64,000 nucleotides of DNA from Bifidobacterium saimiriisciurei. Lineage in GTDB: Bacteria; Actinomycetota; Actinomycetes; Actinomycetales; Bifidobacteriaceae. Where the stretch lies: assembly GCF_010667655.1 (NCBI RefSeq), contig NZ_WHZU01000016.1, forward strand, positions 1 through 64,000, written 5' to 3'. A program made the translations under genes and the position numbers. Shown here in pieces: positions 42,609-52,900 of the stretch. Below the pieces are notes generated by a model. That model saw nothing but the letters and a program-made list of their open reading frames with translations, had not been told where the DNA came from and ran no database searches. Position 1 is the stretch's first letter. Every line of letters begins with the position of its first letter.

Positions 42609-44183
42609 CTATTCGCCGGCGTTCACCAGATTGCGATATGCGGTGATGTCCCTCCTTTTCAGAACAAGCACCTGCGCGGCGCCGACGAGCAGCGAGGCCG
42701 CCATGATGCCGAGCAGCGTGTAGGTCAGCGCGCCGGCGGCCGTGGCTCCGCTGGAGTCGACGTCGCCCACCAGCGTGGGGAAGTTCGCGATGATGAAGTA
42801 CAGGAACGTGGCCAGTGCCACGGCTCCGAGGCCGGGGGCGATGCCGGAGCTCCACAGGCTCACGTCGATGTTGTGCCGGATGAAGAACGTCACCACGGCC
42901 AGGCAGGTGAGCACCATGAGGGTCACGAATCCGACGGTGGCCATGCCGGAGAGCCAGGTGAATCCCTGAGCGTACGGGTCGGCGCCGAGCAGCGCGATGA
43001 CGAGCACGATCGCCGCCGCGGTGGCCGACTGCACGAGCGAGGCCCGCGAGGGCGAGCCGTGGCGGGAGTGCACGGTTCCCAGTGCGCGCGGCAGCACCCC
43101 ATGCGTGCTCAGCGAGAACATGTAACGGGCGAGCACGTTGTGGAACGACAGCACGCAGGCGAACAGGCTGGTGATGAGCAGGAAGCTGATGACCGCCGCA
43201 TACCATGGGCCGATATAGGCCTGTGCGGTGACCTGCAGCATGTTGCCCTTGGCCAGGGTGTCGGCGGCGGCCTGCCGCACGCGGTCGGAGCCCCAGGCGC
43301 TGACGAGTGCGAACGACGAGATCGTATACAGCACGGTGACGAAGGCGACGGCGATGTAGGTGGCGCGGGGAATCGTCCGGTCGGGATCGCGGGCCTCGCC
43401 GCGGTAGACCGCGGTCGATTCGAATCCGATGAATCCGGCGATGGAGAACATCAATGCCACGCCGGGGGCGCCGGACGTCACGGCGTCGGGGGAGAAGGAG
43501 GCGGCCACGTCGATGCCGTGCGCGCCGCCGTGCGCGAGAATCACGACGGAAAGGATGACGACCACGCCGATTTCCGCGACGAGCAGCGGTCCAAGCACCT
43601 TGGAGCTCATGTCGATTCGGCGGTATCCGAGGAACGCCACGGTGGCGACCATCAGGAACGAATACGCCCACCACGGCAGGTCGATGCCGCTGATCGCGGA
43701 GATTCCGGTCCGCAATTGCAGGCCGATGAGGCAGTATACGGAAAGTTGGATGGCGGTGTAGGTGACCATCGCAAGCGTTGCGGCGGCCAGTCCCCACGTG
43801 GGGTTGATTCCCTGGGAGATGTAGGCGAAGAACGCGCCGCTGCGGGGCACGTAACGTGCCATGGCCGAAAGTCCGACGGAGAACAGCGCCAGTGCCAGGC
43901 CGGCGATGATGAAGGTGGAGGGGAAGCCCGCGCCGTTGCCCAGCAGGATGCCCACGGGGGTGCCGCCGCCGAGCACGGTGAGCGGCGCGGCCGCGGCGAC
44001 CACCATGAATACGATGGCCCCCGTGCCGAGAGAGCCGGCGAGTTTGGAGTCGGAGGGCTTTGCGGCCGCGTTCGCCAGGGCCGCGTTCGTCGTGCTCGTC
44101 ACGGTCGCCGCGGGTGCCGCCGATGCGGGCCCTGCGGCGACGATGGGCGGCTTGCATATGGATTGGTTGATTATGGTGGTCAT
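42609..44183 (-). CDS. APC-family amino-acid/polyamine permease
   Basis: 524 residues with 12 to 14 membrane helices after a hydrophilic N-terminus of about 45. The first helix starts LAGSLGTGAIVFMVVAAAAPLTVLGGGTPVGILLG and helix 6 includes FIGFESTAVYRGEARDPDRTIPRA, the family's GFE and EARDPxRxIPxA signature. It resembles permeases of the APA/putrescine-importer type. It is upstream of the aminotransferase on the same strand with a gap of 130 bases, so the two are likely co-transcribed. GGAAGGAAC lies nine bases upstream. Confidence 0.87.
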   Translation of the reverse strand: MTTIINQSICKPPIVAAGPASAAPAATVTSTTNAALANAAAKPSDSKLAGSLGTGAIVFMVVAAAAPLTVLGGGTPVGILLGNGAGFPSTFIIAGLALALFSVGLSAMARYVPRSGAFFAYISQGINPTWGLAAATLAMVTYTAIQLSVYCLIGLQLRTGISAISGIDLPWWAYSFLMVATVAFLGYRRIDMSSKVLGPLLVAEIGVVVILSVVILAHGGAHGIDVAASFSPDAVTSGAPGVALMFSIAGFIGFESTAVYRGEARDPDRTIPRATYIAVAFVTVLYTISSFALVSAWGSDRVRQAAADTLAKGNMLQVTAQAYIGPWYAAVISFLLITSLFACVLSFHNVLARYMFSLSTHGVLPRALGTVHSRHGSPSRASLVQSATAAAIVLVIALLGADPYAQGFTWLSGMATVGFVTLMVLTCLAVVTFFIRHNIDVSLWSSGIAPGLGAVALATFLYFIIANFPTLVGDVDSSGATAAGALTYTLLGIMAASLLVGAAQVLVLKRRDITAYRNLVNAGE

Positions 44184-44349
44184 CGATGTTCCTTCCGATC
44201 GGTGAATGGCGTGGCCTCTATCGGGGCGGAACTGCTCGGCGTGAAGGCTGTGGCAGCTGTGCGGGAACCGTCGCGGCCGGCTTGTGGCCGGTGCCGTTTC
44301 GGCGGTTTCCTTGGTGATGTCGGTTATGTCGTTTGTTGTCTACGACGAT

Positions 44350-44371
44350 AAAAGAGCAGTCGCTCTTTTTA
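44350..44371 (-). promoter_or_regulatory. Palindrome upstream of the permease
   Basis: AAAAGAGC and GCTCTTTT flank AGTC, a dyad of 7-8 bases per arm located about 170 bases before the permease start. It is a candidate operator for the TetR regulator encoded next door. Confidence 0.5.
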
Positions 44372-44466
44372 ATTGCCGAACGTTTTCGCGCATGTTTCGG
44401 CATGGCCGGCGGCGGCGGATATGGAAATATGCGAGGAGGCCGCGCGAAACGCGGCGGAAATAATTG

Positions 44467-44480
44467 TGAGCAAGTGCTCA
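44467..44480 (-). promoter_or_regulatory. Second palindrome in the permease control region
   Basis: TGAGCA and TGCTCA flank AG, a perfect six-base dyad of the type bound by TetR/AcrR dimers. With the palindrome at 44350 it fills the otherwise gene-free gap 44184-44616. Confidence 0.5.
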
Positions 44481-44616
44481 ATAAAAACGGCGACGGCAAA
44501 GATGGCGGAGATATATGGATGTATGGCCGTGCCGTCCGAAAACATCGGGATGTCGGGATGCCGTCCGCGCCGTTGCGTGCCGGCTATGTGTTATGGCCGG
44601 TATGGCCGTTGTCGCG

Positions 44617-45207
44617 CTATAGCGTGGAGAGCATGCGGTCGATGATTCGTTCGGTCCGCTCGGCGCTGGCGTCGTCGTCCTGCGTGGCGTATTCGATCTG
44701 CGCGCTGTTGGTCAGCGCCATGACGGTGAATGCGGCGTCATGCAGCGCGAGTCGGTCGCTCGATGAGATCTCGCCGCCGTCCGCTGCCTGGTCCAGCAGC
44801 GTCTCCAGCACCGACGACCATGCCTCGAGCTCGTGCGTGGTCTGGGAGAGCCGGGTGCCTTTGGTCACCTCCAGTCCCCAGAAGCTGACGACGACCTTCG
44901 CCTCCGCCCGCGAGACATGGTCCAGCGGCAGCAGTTCGTGCACCATGCGGCGGATGGCGTCAAGACCCCGACGGCCGGCGATGGCGAACATGATGCGGTC
45001 GTCCACGTTCTGGATGATCGTGTGGTACGACTGCACGAGCAGTTGGTTCATGTCGCTGAAGTACCGCCACAGCAGGCTGTTCGAGATGCCGAGCTGCGCT
45101 GCGAGGGAGCGTGACGACGTCGCCCCGATCCCCTTCTCCGCCACCAATGCGAGATATGCCTCGACGATTGCCTGTCTGCGTGCGGTATGGTCGACGATCT
45201 TGGGCAT
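44617..45207 (-). CDS. TetR/AcrR-family transcriptional regulator
   Basis: 196 residues. The N-terminal helix-turn-helix is clear: RRQAIVEAYLALVAEKGIGATSSRSLAAQLGISNSLLWRYFSDMNQLL. The C-terminal ligand domain has no recognisable motif. The start at 45207 has GAGGAG upstream; longer in-frame starts are rejected. It lies upstream of the permease and aminotransferase genes on the same strand and is probably their ligand-responsive repressor. The ligand would be the amine or its breakdown product. Confidence 0.87.
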   Translation of the reverse strand: MPKIVDHTARRQAIVEAYLALVAEKGIGATSSRSLAAQLGISNSLLWRYFSDMNQLLVQSYHTIIQNVDDRIMFAIAGRRGLDAIRRMVHELLPLDHVSRAEAKVVVSFWGLEVTKGTRLSQTTHELEAWSSVLETLLDQAADGGEISSSDRLALHDAAFTVMALTNSAQIEYATQDDDASAERTERIIDRMLSTL

Positions 45208-45408
45208 GGTTCTCCTCGCCTTCGTTGCCCTCCCAGTATGGCATACCGCCTGCGTGCAGATGGCCGTTTCTCTGCGGTTCGGTGCGGGTTTTTGCGCGAT
45301 ATGGGGGTACGGGGGTAGAGTGGCGCTCATATCAATCGATGGCAAGGGGCCGGCGACATGGGCCCGAACGCCGAACGCCGAGTAGGGGCATCCGGAGGTA
45401 CGAAGGCA

Positions 45409-46113
45409 ATGAGGACTGATGACGACGGCGCCATGATGAACGCAGAGGGCGCGGCGGGCGCAGTGGACGACGTGGCCGCCATCAGGTCGGGGTTGGAGTC
45501 CGAGCTCATCGTGCACGACGAGAAGGTCGTGTTCCAGGGCGACGATGAATCGCAGTTCACGGTGATTCAGGCGGACGTGAGCGTCAAGGGCCGGCCGCAG
45601 GACGTGAACGGCGACGGTGTCGTCGACGTGGCGGAGGGCGTGCGGACGCATCCGATACTCTTCGCGCAGGTGCGCGGCGGACAGCCGAGTGCCGTATGCG
45701 TGGCCGTGCGCCCGGACGGCCGTCTGCTGCTGGCGCGGCACTGGCGCATCGCCACGGACTCATTCGAATGGGAGTTCCCGCGCAGCATGGGCGAGCCCGG
45801 CGAGGTGGCGAGCCGCACCGCCGAGCGCGAGCTGGAGACCGAGGCCGGACTGGCGTCCTCCTCCCGCCGCCTGCTGCAGCTCATCCACGCCGACACCTGC
45901 AAGATTCGCGGATCGGTGGCCGTGGTCGAGGTGTTGGTGGACGACGAGCAGATCGCCGAGGTCGAGCGGGCGCAGGCGAGGCTCGGCGAGGGCGGCGATT
46001 CGCGTCTGGCATGGATGGGCGTCGACGAGATCGACGACATGATCGCATCCGGCAGCATCATGGACGGCATCACCCTCGCCGCCTACACCATCTGGAGGGC
46101 GCAGGCGGCGTAG
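45409..46113 (+). CDS. Nudix-like hydrolase with a degenerate Nudix box
   Basis: About 234 residues. The region AVRPDGRLLLARHWRIATDSFEWEFPRSMGEPGEVASRTAERELETEAGL matches the Nudix fold and its box. The REL and EAGL elements and the distal glutamate fit the GX5EX7REUXEEXGU box, but the first Gly is Ser and one of the two central Glu residues is Thr. Such changes often weaken metal binding, so activity is uncertain. ADP-ribose pyrophosphatases are the nearest group. The start is taken at 45409 with AAGG four bases upstream; 45358 is possible. Confidence 0.7.
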   Translation: MRTDDDGAMMNAEGAAGAVDDVAAIRSGLESELIVHDEKVVFQGDDESQFTVIQADVSVKGRPQDVNGDGVVDVAEGVRTHPILFAQVRGGQPSAVCVAVRPDGRLLLARHWRIATDSFEWEFPRSMGEPGEVASRTAERELETEAGLASSSRRLLQLIHADTCKIRGSVAVVEVLVDDEQIAEVERAQARLGEGGDSRLAWMGVDEIDDMIASGSIMDGITLAAYTIWRAQAA

Positions 46114-46121
46114 CGGCCGGC

Positions 46122-46877
46122 TCAGCCTTCGCGATGGACCTTGGTGTAGGAGCCCTCGGCGCGCGGGCGCACGACGATGTTGTCGACGTCCACGGTGTCG
46201 GGCTGGTCAAGCGCCCAGCGCACGCATTCGGCGATGTCCTCGGCCTTCAGCGGGTCGGGAACGCCGGCGTACACGGCGGCCGCCTTCGCGGCGTCGCCGT
46301 GGAAGCGCTTGATGGAGAACTCGTCGGTCTGCACCATGCCCGGCGCGATGTCGACCACGCGCACCGGCTCCCCGATCAGCTCCAGACGCAGCACGCGGGC
46401 CATGACCCTTTCGGCGAACTTCGAGGCGCAGTAGCCGGCGCCGCCCTCATACGGCTCGATGCCCGCCGTCGAGGAGATCACCAGCACCGTGCCGGCCGAC
46501 TCCCTGAGGGCCGGCAGCAGCTTCTGCGTGATGCGCAATGTGCCCAGCACGTTCAGCTCATACATCGCGCGCCAGTCGTCCAGATTCGCCGTGGCCACCG
46601 GGTCCTTGCCGATCGCCCCGCCGGCGCAGTTCACCAGCGCCTTGACCGGACCGGCCGCCAGAATCGTCTCGACCGCGGCGGACGTGGACTCCTCGTCGGT
46701 GATATCGGCGACGACCGGCGTGCAGCCGGTCTCCTCGGCCAGCCTGACCAGCTTCTCCTCGCGACGGGCCAGCGCGAACACCGTCCAGCCTTCGGCGGCC
46801 AGCGTCCGCACGGTCGCGGCGCCGATGCCGCTGGACGCGCCCGTCACCACCGCCGTTCTCGCAACGTCGTTCGTCAT
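46122..46877 (-). CDS. Short-chain dehydrogenase/reductase
   Basis: 251 residues. The classical SDR motifs are TGASSGIGAAT (NAD(P) binding, about residue 12-22), NCAGG (about 89), the catalytic Ser in VISSTAG (about 140), and GYCASKFAE with Tyr and Lys (about 153-157). The ending VRPRAEGS is like YdfG-type 3-hydroxy-acid dehydrogenases. The substrate may be serine or another beta-hydroxy acid. The start has AAGGAGG upstream. It is convergent with the Nudix gene, eight bases apart. Confidence 0.9.
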   Translation of the reverse strand: MTNDVARTAVVTGASSGIGAATVRTLAAEGWTVFALARREEKLVRLAEETGCTPVVADITDEESTSAAVETILAAGPVKALVNCAGGAIGKDPVATANLDDWRAMYELNVLGTLRITQKLLPALRESAGTVLVISSTAGIEPYEGGAGYCASKFAERVMARVLRLELIGEPVRVVDIAPGMVQTDEFSIKRFHGDAAKAAAVYAGVPDPLKAEDIAECVRWALDQPDTVDVDNIVVRPRAEGSYTKVHREG

Positions 46878-47034
46878 GATTCCTCCTTGAAGCAATTGCG
46901 CGAATTACGGTTTTCATTGTAGAAGCGTCGTGGAGGCGTCCCGTGTGCGGGTCCATGAAAGTCCGCGAAGGCCCTTCGCGGGGCCATCGCCGGCGTAGGG
47001 TCCGAAGGGGGTGGGGCCTTTCTACTCAGAAAGG

Positions 47035-47091
47035 CGTAGTTTTCCGTTTTTCTCAAAAACTACGTAGTACGGCGTTTCCTGACGTAGTATA
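47035..47091. promoter_or_regulatory. Palindromes upstream of the SLC13-type transporter
   Basis: CGTAGTTTT near 47035 and AAAAACTACG near 47055 form a hairpin, and ACTACGTAGT at 47059-47068 is a perfect 10-bp palindrome. ACGTAGTA recurs near 47082 as part of a possible -10 (TAGTAT). This is a likely regulatory region for the transporter or the divergent SDR gene. The rest of the 377-bp gap shows no gene. Confidence 0.45.
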
Positions 47092-47254
47092 GGGAATGCG
47101 CCGTGCGGCGTCGCTGCACTGTCGGTTCCCCGACTGGACGTCGTACGGTTGCTTCAATCCCTGAATGCGTGACCATGCCGTCGGCGCCGTGACGGACCGC
47201 GACCGGTCATGCGAGAACACCCATTCACCGTGGAATCGCCGGAGGAAAACCAGA

Positions 47255-48448
47255 GTGCAACGCTGGGTCATCAATGTGCTGAAACGAGAGACCGTACTGA
47301 TCGTGGCCGCCATCCTCGCCATCATCTCCTGCTTCATCGTTCCGCCGGACGCCCAGTACGCCGACTACATCCACGTCAACACCATCTCGCAGCTGGTGTG
47401 CCTCATGCTCGTGGTCTGCGGGTTCCAGCGCATCGGCGTCTTCCGCATCATCGGCGCGAAGCTGCTCGGCCGCGTACGCACCGCGCGCGGGCTTATCATC
47501 ACGCTTGTGGCGCTGCCGTTCTTCTCCGGCATGTTCGTCACCAACGACGTGGCGCTCGTCACGTTCATCCCGTTCGCGCTCGCCGTGCTCATCATGGCCG
47601 GCATGGAGGACCGCATCTGCCTGGTCGCCACGCTCATGACGCTCGGCGCCAACCTCGGCAGCATGCTCACGCCCATCGGCAATGCGCACAACCTCTATCT
47701 CAAGGCCGTCTCGGGCATCGGAACGCCCGAGTTCCTGCTCATCATGGCGCCGTATTCCGCGCTCGCCGCGGTGCTGCTCATCGCCATCATCTGGTTCGTG
47801 TTCGGCGACGCGAAGGTCTCGCAGTTCGAGAACCTCGGCGCCGAGGGCATCGAGCAGGGCGTGCTCGCCCCGAACCCCACGCAGCCGCAGCCCGACGAGA
47901 TCCGCATCACCGGCTACGGCGCGGGATACGGCGGCTGGCGCACGGTCGTCTACTCGCTGCTGTTCGTCATCTGCCTGCTCGGCGTGGGCGGCGTGCTGCC
48001 GCTGTGGCTCATGGTGGCCGTCGTCGTCGCGACGTTCCTGTTCTGCGACCGCCGCGCCTTCAGGATCGTGGACTGGGGCCTGCCGCTCACGTTCTGCATG
48101 TTCTTCATCTTCATCGGCAACATGCGCCGCGTGCCCGCGTTCTACGAGCTGGCGCAGTCGCTGGTCGGCGGCCATCCGCTCGAGCTGGGCGTCGCGTTCA
48201 GCCAGGTCATCAGCAACGTGCCGACCACGCTGCTGCTCTCCGGATTCTCCGACGCATGGCGCGAGCTCATCATCGGCACGAACCTCGGCGGCATGGGCAC
48301 GCTCATCGCCTCCATGGCGTCGCTCATCTCGTACAAGGGCGTCGTGGCGAGGTACCCGGAGCATCGCGGCCGATACCTCGGCGTCTACACCGGCATGAAC
48401 GTGATCTTCCTCATCGCGCTCGTCGGATTGGCGCTCGTCATCGAATAG
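47255..48448 (+). CDS. SLC13/ArsB-like anion transporter, GTG start
   Basis: 397 residues with about 11 membrane helices. The pattern SGMFVTNDVALVTFIPFALAVL and GANLGSMLTPIGNAHNLYL is the ion-transporter superfamily signature (SNxxxxxxTPIGNxxN), as in SLC13 dicarboxylate and ArsB permeases. SQVISNVPTTLLLSGFS near the C-terminal end is the second repeat. Dicarboxylates, sulphate or arsenite are possible substrates. GTG at 47255 has GGAGG nine bases upstream; the in-frame ATG at 47165 would add a polar stretch unlike the family and is rejected. Confidence 0.83.
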   Translation: MQRWVINVLKRETVLIVAAILAIISCFIVPPDAQYADYIHVNTISQLVCLMLVVCGFQRIGVFRIIGAKLLGRVRTARGLIITLVALPFFSGMFVTNDVALVTFIPFALAVLIMAGMEDRICLVATLMTLGANLGSMLTPIGNAHNLYLKAVSGIGTPEFLLIMAPYSALAAVLLIAIIWFVFGDAKVSQFENLGAEGIEQGVLAPNPTQPQPDEIRITGYGAGYGGWRTVVYSLLFVICLLGVGGVLPLWLMVAVVVATFLFCDRRAFRIVDWGLPLTFCMFFIFIGNMRRVPAFYELAQSLVGGHPLELGVAFSQVISNVPTTLLLSGFSDAWRELIIGTNLGGMGTLIASMASLISYKGVVARYPEHRGRYLGVYTGMNVIFLIALVGLALVIE

Positions 48449-48467
48449 TTTCCGCTTCCGCCCTCGT

Positions 48468-48473
48468 TATGCT
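48468..48473 (+). promoter_or_regulatory. -10 box of a likely leaderless sbcD mRNA
   Basis: TATGCT ends six bases before the sbcD ATG, so transcription would start at or next to the start codon. Confidence 0.4.
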
Positions 48474-48479
48474 GGGGGC

Positions 48480-49982
48480 ATGAGGATTCTGCATACTTCG
48501 GACTGGCACATCGGCCGGCGTTTCAAAGGCGTCGACCTCGCCGAATACCAGCGTCGCGCATTGGAATGGCTCGTCGACGTCGTGCGGCGCGAACACATCG
48601 ACGTGGTATGCGTTTCCGGCGACGTCTACGACTCGCCCATGCCGTCGGCCGCGTCGGTCGATATTCTCGACGCCGCGCTGACGCGGCTGTCGTCCATCGT
48701 CGACGACGCCGGCAAGCCGGCGGTCGACGTCATCGTGACGCCCGGCAACCACGATTCGGCGCGCAAGCTCGGCTTCGGCGCCCATATGATGCGCGACAAC
48801 GTGCATCTGCGATGCTCCATCGGCGACATCGCGACGCCGGTGGTCGTCACGCGGCCGCGCGCGGCTTCGCCGACGGCGGCCGACGATGCGTCGGGGAAGA
48901 AAGGTGCGGGGGAGAAGCGGGGCTCGGCGGCCGTCGAGACGCTCGCCGTATACGCCGTGCCGTATCTCGACCCCGACATCGCGCGGCCGACGTTGCGCGC
49001 GATGCTGGAGGATGATGCGTCGATTCCGCGTTCGCACGCAGGCGTGATGGGCGCCGCGATGTCATTGATCCGCGCCGACATCGCGCGCAGGCGGGCGAGC
49101 AACCCGCGCATGAAGGCCGTGATGATGGCCCATGCGTTCGTATCCGGCGCGAACCCGAGCGATTCCGAACGCAACATCGCCGTCGGCGGCGTGGACGGTG
49201 TGCCGGCCGCGATGTTCGCCGGCAGCGGGCTGGACTATCTGGCGCTCGGGCATCTGCATCGCGCGCAGAGGGTGACGGTTCCGCAGGACGGCCGAGACGA
49301 TGGCGATGCCGTCGATGGCTCCGTCTCCGTCGATGGTTCGGGTCCCGACGAAGGCTTGCGGGTCGATGAGGGTATGAACGCCGGCGGCGAGGGCCGCACG
49401 CCGATCGCCCGCTACTCCGGCTCGCTGCTGGCGTATTCGTTCTCGGAAGGATGCGTGCCGCCGCGCGAGGGCAACGGCAAGAGCGTGGTCATCGTCGACA
49501 TGCCCGAGGATTCCCGTGAGCCTTCGATTCGTACGCTGAACGTGGAATCCGGCCAGCCGCCGCTCGTGCAGCTGCGCGGCACGCCGGACGAGCTGCTGGG
49601 CTCGCTCGCCGAACGGCATGCCCGCGACTGGGTGTCGGCCACCGTGGTCTGCGACGCCTACCCGCACGGCATGTATCAGAAGATCGACGCCGTATACGAC
49701 CACGCATTGGAGAAGAGGTTCGACATCCGGCGGCGCCCACAGGCGGCCGGCGGCCGTGCGATGGCGAACCTGCATGAGGCGCACAGCGAGATCGACGTGC
49801 TCAAGGACTTCGTGCGATACACGCTGCACCGCGACCCGACCGCCGACGAGACGGCGGTGCTGCGGCAGGCCGTCGAACGCACGCTTGACGAAGCGGGCGA
49901 CGGGCCGGCGAAGGATTCGACGAGGAAGGATTCGACGAGGAAAACCGCTGCGGGAAAGCCGGCGGGGAAGGGGCGTGGCTGA
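48480..49982 (+). CDS. sbcD: Exonuclease SbcCD, subunit D (Mre11-like nuclease)
   Basis: 500 residues. SbcCD cleaves DNA hairpins and clears blocked ends. The nuclease metal motifs are MRILHTSDWHIGRRF (D-x-H), VVCVSGDVYDSP (GDxxD), TPGNHDS (GNHD) and LALGHLHRAQ (GHxH), all in order. A capping C-terminal domain follows from about 330. Two Gly/Asp/Ser-rich inserts (about 125-150 and 265-305) lengthen it beyond the 380-410 usual size. A Lys/Thr/Gly-rich tail repeats KDSTRK. The stop codon overlaps the sbcC start by one base. Confidence 0.92.
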   Translation: MRILHTSDWHIGRRFKGVDLAEYQRRALEWLVDVVRREHIDVVCVSGDVYDSPMPSAASVDILDAALTRLSSIVDDAGKPAVDVIVTPGNHDSARKLGFGAHMMRDNVHLRCSIGDIATPVVVTRPRAASPTAADDASGKKGAGEKRGSAAVETLAVYAVPYLDPDIARPTLRAMLEDDASIPRSHAGVMGAAMSLIRADIARRRASNPRMKAVMMAHAFVSGANPSDSERNIAVGGVDGVPAAMFAGSGLDYLALGHLHRAQRVTVPQDGRDDGDAVDGSVSVDGSGPDEGLRVDEGMNAGGEGRTPIARYSGSLLAYSFSEGCVPPREGNGKSVVIVDMPEDSREPSIRTLNVESGQPPLVQLRGTPDELLGSLAERHARDWVSATVVCDAYPHGMYQKIDAVYDHALEKRFDIRRRPQAAGGRAMANLHEAHSEIDVLKDFVRYTLHRDPTADETAVLRQAVERTLDEAGDGPAKDSTRKDSTRKTAAGKPAGKGRG

Positions 49983-52900
49983 TGCGACTCATCGGCATGC
50001 GATTCATGGGCATCGGCCCGTATGAAGGCGAGTTCTCCATCGACTTCGTGGCGCTGAACCGTTCCCACATGTTCCTCATCGAAGGCGAGACCGGCTCCGG
50101 CAAGTCGACGATTCTCGACTGCATCAGCTTTGCGCTGTACGGCGGCGTCTCCGTGGACGACGCCAGCAAGGACCGTCTGCGCTCGCGGTTCCTCGATACG
50201 CAGCAGACGCCGTCGTTCGTGGACCTCATCTTCACGGTGAACGGACGATACTACCGCGTGCGCCGCGAACCGGCCTACATGCGTCGCAAGAAGCGCGGCG
50301 AAGGAACCATAGCCGAGAACGCCACCGGCAAATTATGGGAGATCGACGGCGGGCTGGCCGATGTGGTGGAAGCGTCGGAAGCCCCGGCCGGCGACGCCGC
50401 GTCCGACGGTTCGGCGGCCGCGTATTTCGACTACGCCGAGGCGGACGGCCACGCCAAGCCACTGGCCTCGCAGGCGCGCGACACCAACATCGAGGTCGGG
50501 AAGCTGCTGCACCTGACCCGCGACCAGTTCTCGAAGACCGCGATGCTTGCCCAGGGCCAGTTCTCGAGCTTCCTCAAATGCCGTCCGGAGGAGCGCACGC
50601 AGCTCATCAAGAGCCTGTTCTCCGCCGATGTATATGAGCGAATTCAAAAGACATTGGATACCATGCGAAAGCAGCATGCCGACGTCGTCGACGGGCAGCG
50701 ACGGGAGCTGCGCACCGCGATCCACGAGATGCGCGACGTCGCCGAACGGGTCGATGCGCTGGCCGACGGTGGCGAAGTGACTGACGGTCTTGACGGTGCT
50801 GCGGCTGGTGCCGGCGCGTCCGATGCCGCCGCATGGGGTCTCGACGACGCCGGCGACGTCGCCGAGCCTGCGATGGAGCCGCAGGACATCGCCGCGCGGC
50901 TCGGCAAGCGTATGGACGAAGCCGCGGCCCGGGCCCGGGTCGTGCTGCGTCGATGCCGTAATGGCGTGGCCGAATCGGACGAATGGCTGCAGCGGGCACA
51001 GCGGGATCTCACCGTGCTCACGCAGATGCGGCAGGCTCTGAACGACGAACGGGAGGCCAAGGCGAGGCGGGATGCACTGTCCGAACGGCGTCCGGACATG
51101 GACGGGCATCGCGCCGCATTGGAGCGTTCCCGCAAGGCGGCGCCCGTCGTACGGGCGGCCGATGACTGCGCCGCCGTCGCCGCCGAAATCGAGCGACAGC
51201 AGCGTGCGCTCGCCGATGTGCGGCAGAACCTGAACGGTCTCGAATCCGCCGACGCCATGACCAAGTCGCGTGAAGAGGCGTTGCGGCAGGCGGCCGGCCG
51301 GCCGATGGCCGAGGCCGCGTTGCAGTCGGCACTGACGCTGCGCGAGCAGCTCGACAAGCTCGCCGCCGCACAGCAGCGGGCGGCACAGAGGCGTGAGCAG
51401 GCGGAACGTCTGCGCGACGAGGCCGATGCCGCCGATTCCGCAGTCGCCAGGCTTGACGACCCCGCGACGGTGGAAGACCGCATCCGCGAGCTGGTACGGC
51501 GCGAAGCGCTCCAGGCACAGCTGGACGACCGTCTGCACGCGGCGAACGGGCGACTGGACCACGCCCGCAAACGCGACGCCGACCGGTGGCGTCTCGATGG
51601 GCTTCGTGCGGCGGCGAAGGAAGCCGGGGCCGACCGTGCGGCCGCCAAGGACGCCTATGAGCAGGCGCAGGAGACGTTCCTTTCCGCCAGCGCCGCGGCA
51701 TTGGCCGATAGGCTCGTCACCGGCCATCCGTGCCCCGTCTGCGGCGGCACCGAGCACCCCTCGCCCGCCGTGCGGCCGCAGGACGTGCCCGACGAGGACC
51801 ATCTCGCCGAACTCGCCGACCGCATGAACGCCGCAGTGCAGCGGGCCGCCGATGCCGCCAATGCCGTGAGCCTGTGCGAGCAGCTCATCGACTCGGAGGA
51901 CCGCCAGGCCGAAGGGCTCGGCGAGGCCGCCGCCGAAACGGCCGTGCGGAAGCTGCGGGAGGAATGCGACGCCGCAGCGCAGCTCACCGTGCAACGCAAG
52001 CGGCTTGAAACCCGGCTCGCCGAAATACGCGCCAAGACCGAAGACGCGAAACAGCGCAGACAGCAGGCCGAAGTGGCCGCCGTGGCCTCCGACAGTGCGC
52101 AGGAACTGGCCGAATCCGCTGAAACCGCGTGCCTCGACGCCGAAACCGGCAAGCCATACACCGACGAAACCGCGCACCAGCGGGAGGAACAGGCCCGTCA
52201 GGCCATCGCCGCATGCGACGACCAGGCCGCCAGGGCAGAGGAGCTCGGCCGGCTCATTGCGCGCCGTGCGGAGCTTGAGCAGCGCGCCGACCGCATCGAA
52301 TCCGCCGTCGCCACCCTCGGCGAGCAGCATGCACGAGCCATGGCGCAGCGTGACGAACTGCTTGCCGCCGGCGGATTCGCCACCGAGGACGAAGCCCGCG
52401 CGGCCGCGCTCGACGAATCCGCCGCAGCGCGGCTGCAGGCCGCGCTCGATCGTTACGCCGCCGACACGGAAGTCGCCGCCGCCGAACTCGCACGCATACG
52501 TCGTGAGCTCGACGGACTGCTGCGCACGCCCACCTGCCGTGCCATCGCCGCACAAGCCGATGACGGAATCAGGGCCATCGCCGAGGAGTTGCCGGATGCG
52601 CTGACCGCCGCACAGACTCGGGTCGCCGCCGCCGAACAGGCGCATGAGGCGGCGATCCGCGCCGAGGAACAGGCCGTCGGCCTCGACACCGACCGCGAAC
52701 GCCGCGCCGCAACGCTTGCCAAAGCCGCGCAGGTCTGGGCCGCATCATGCGCGCGGTTCGCACCCATCCGAGACATGGCATTGCTCGCCTCGGGCCGATC
52801 GGAATCACCCGCCGGCGACGGGCTCTCCCTCGTCACCTACGCCGTCACCGAACGCTTCCGCGACGTGCTCGACCGCGCCAACGACATCCTCAAGGACATC

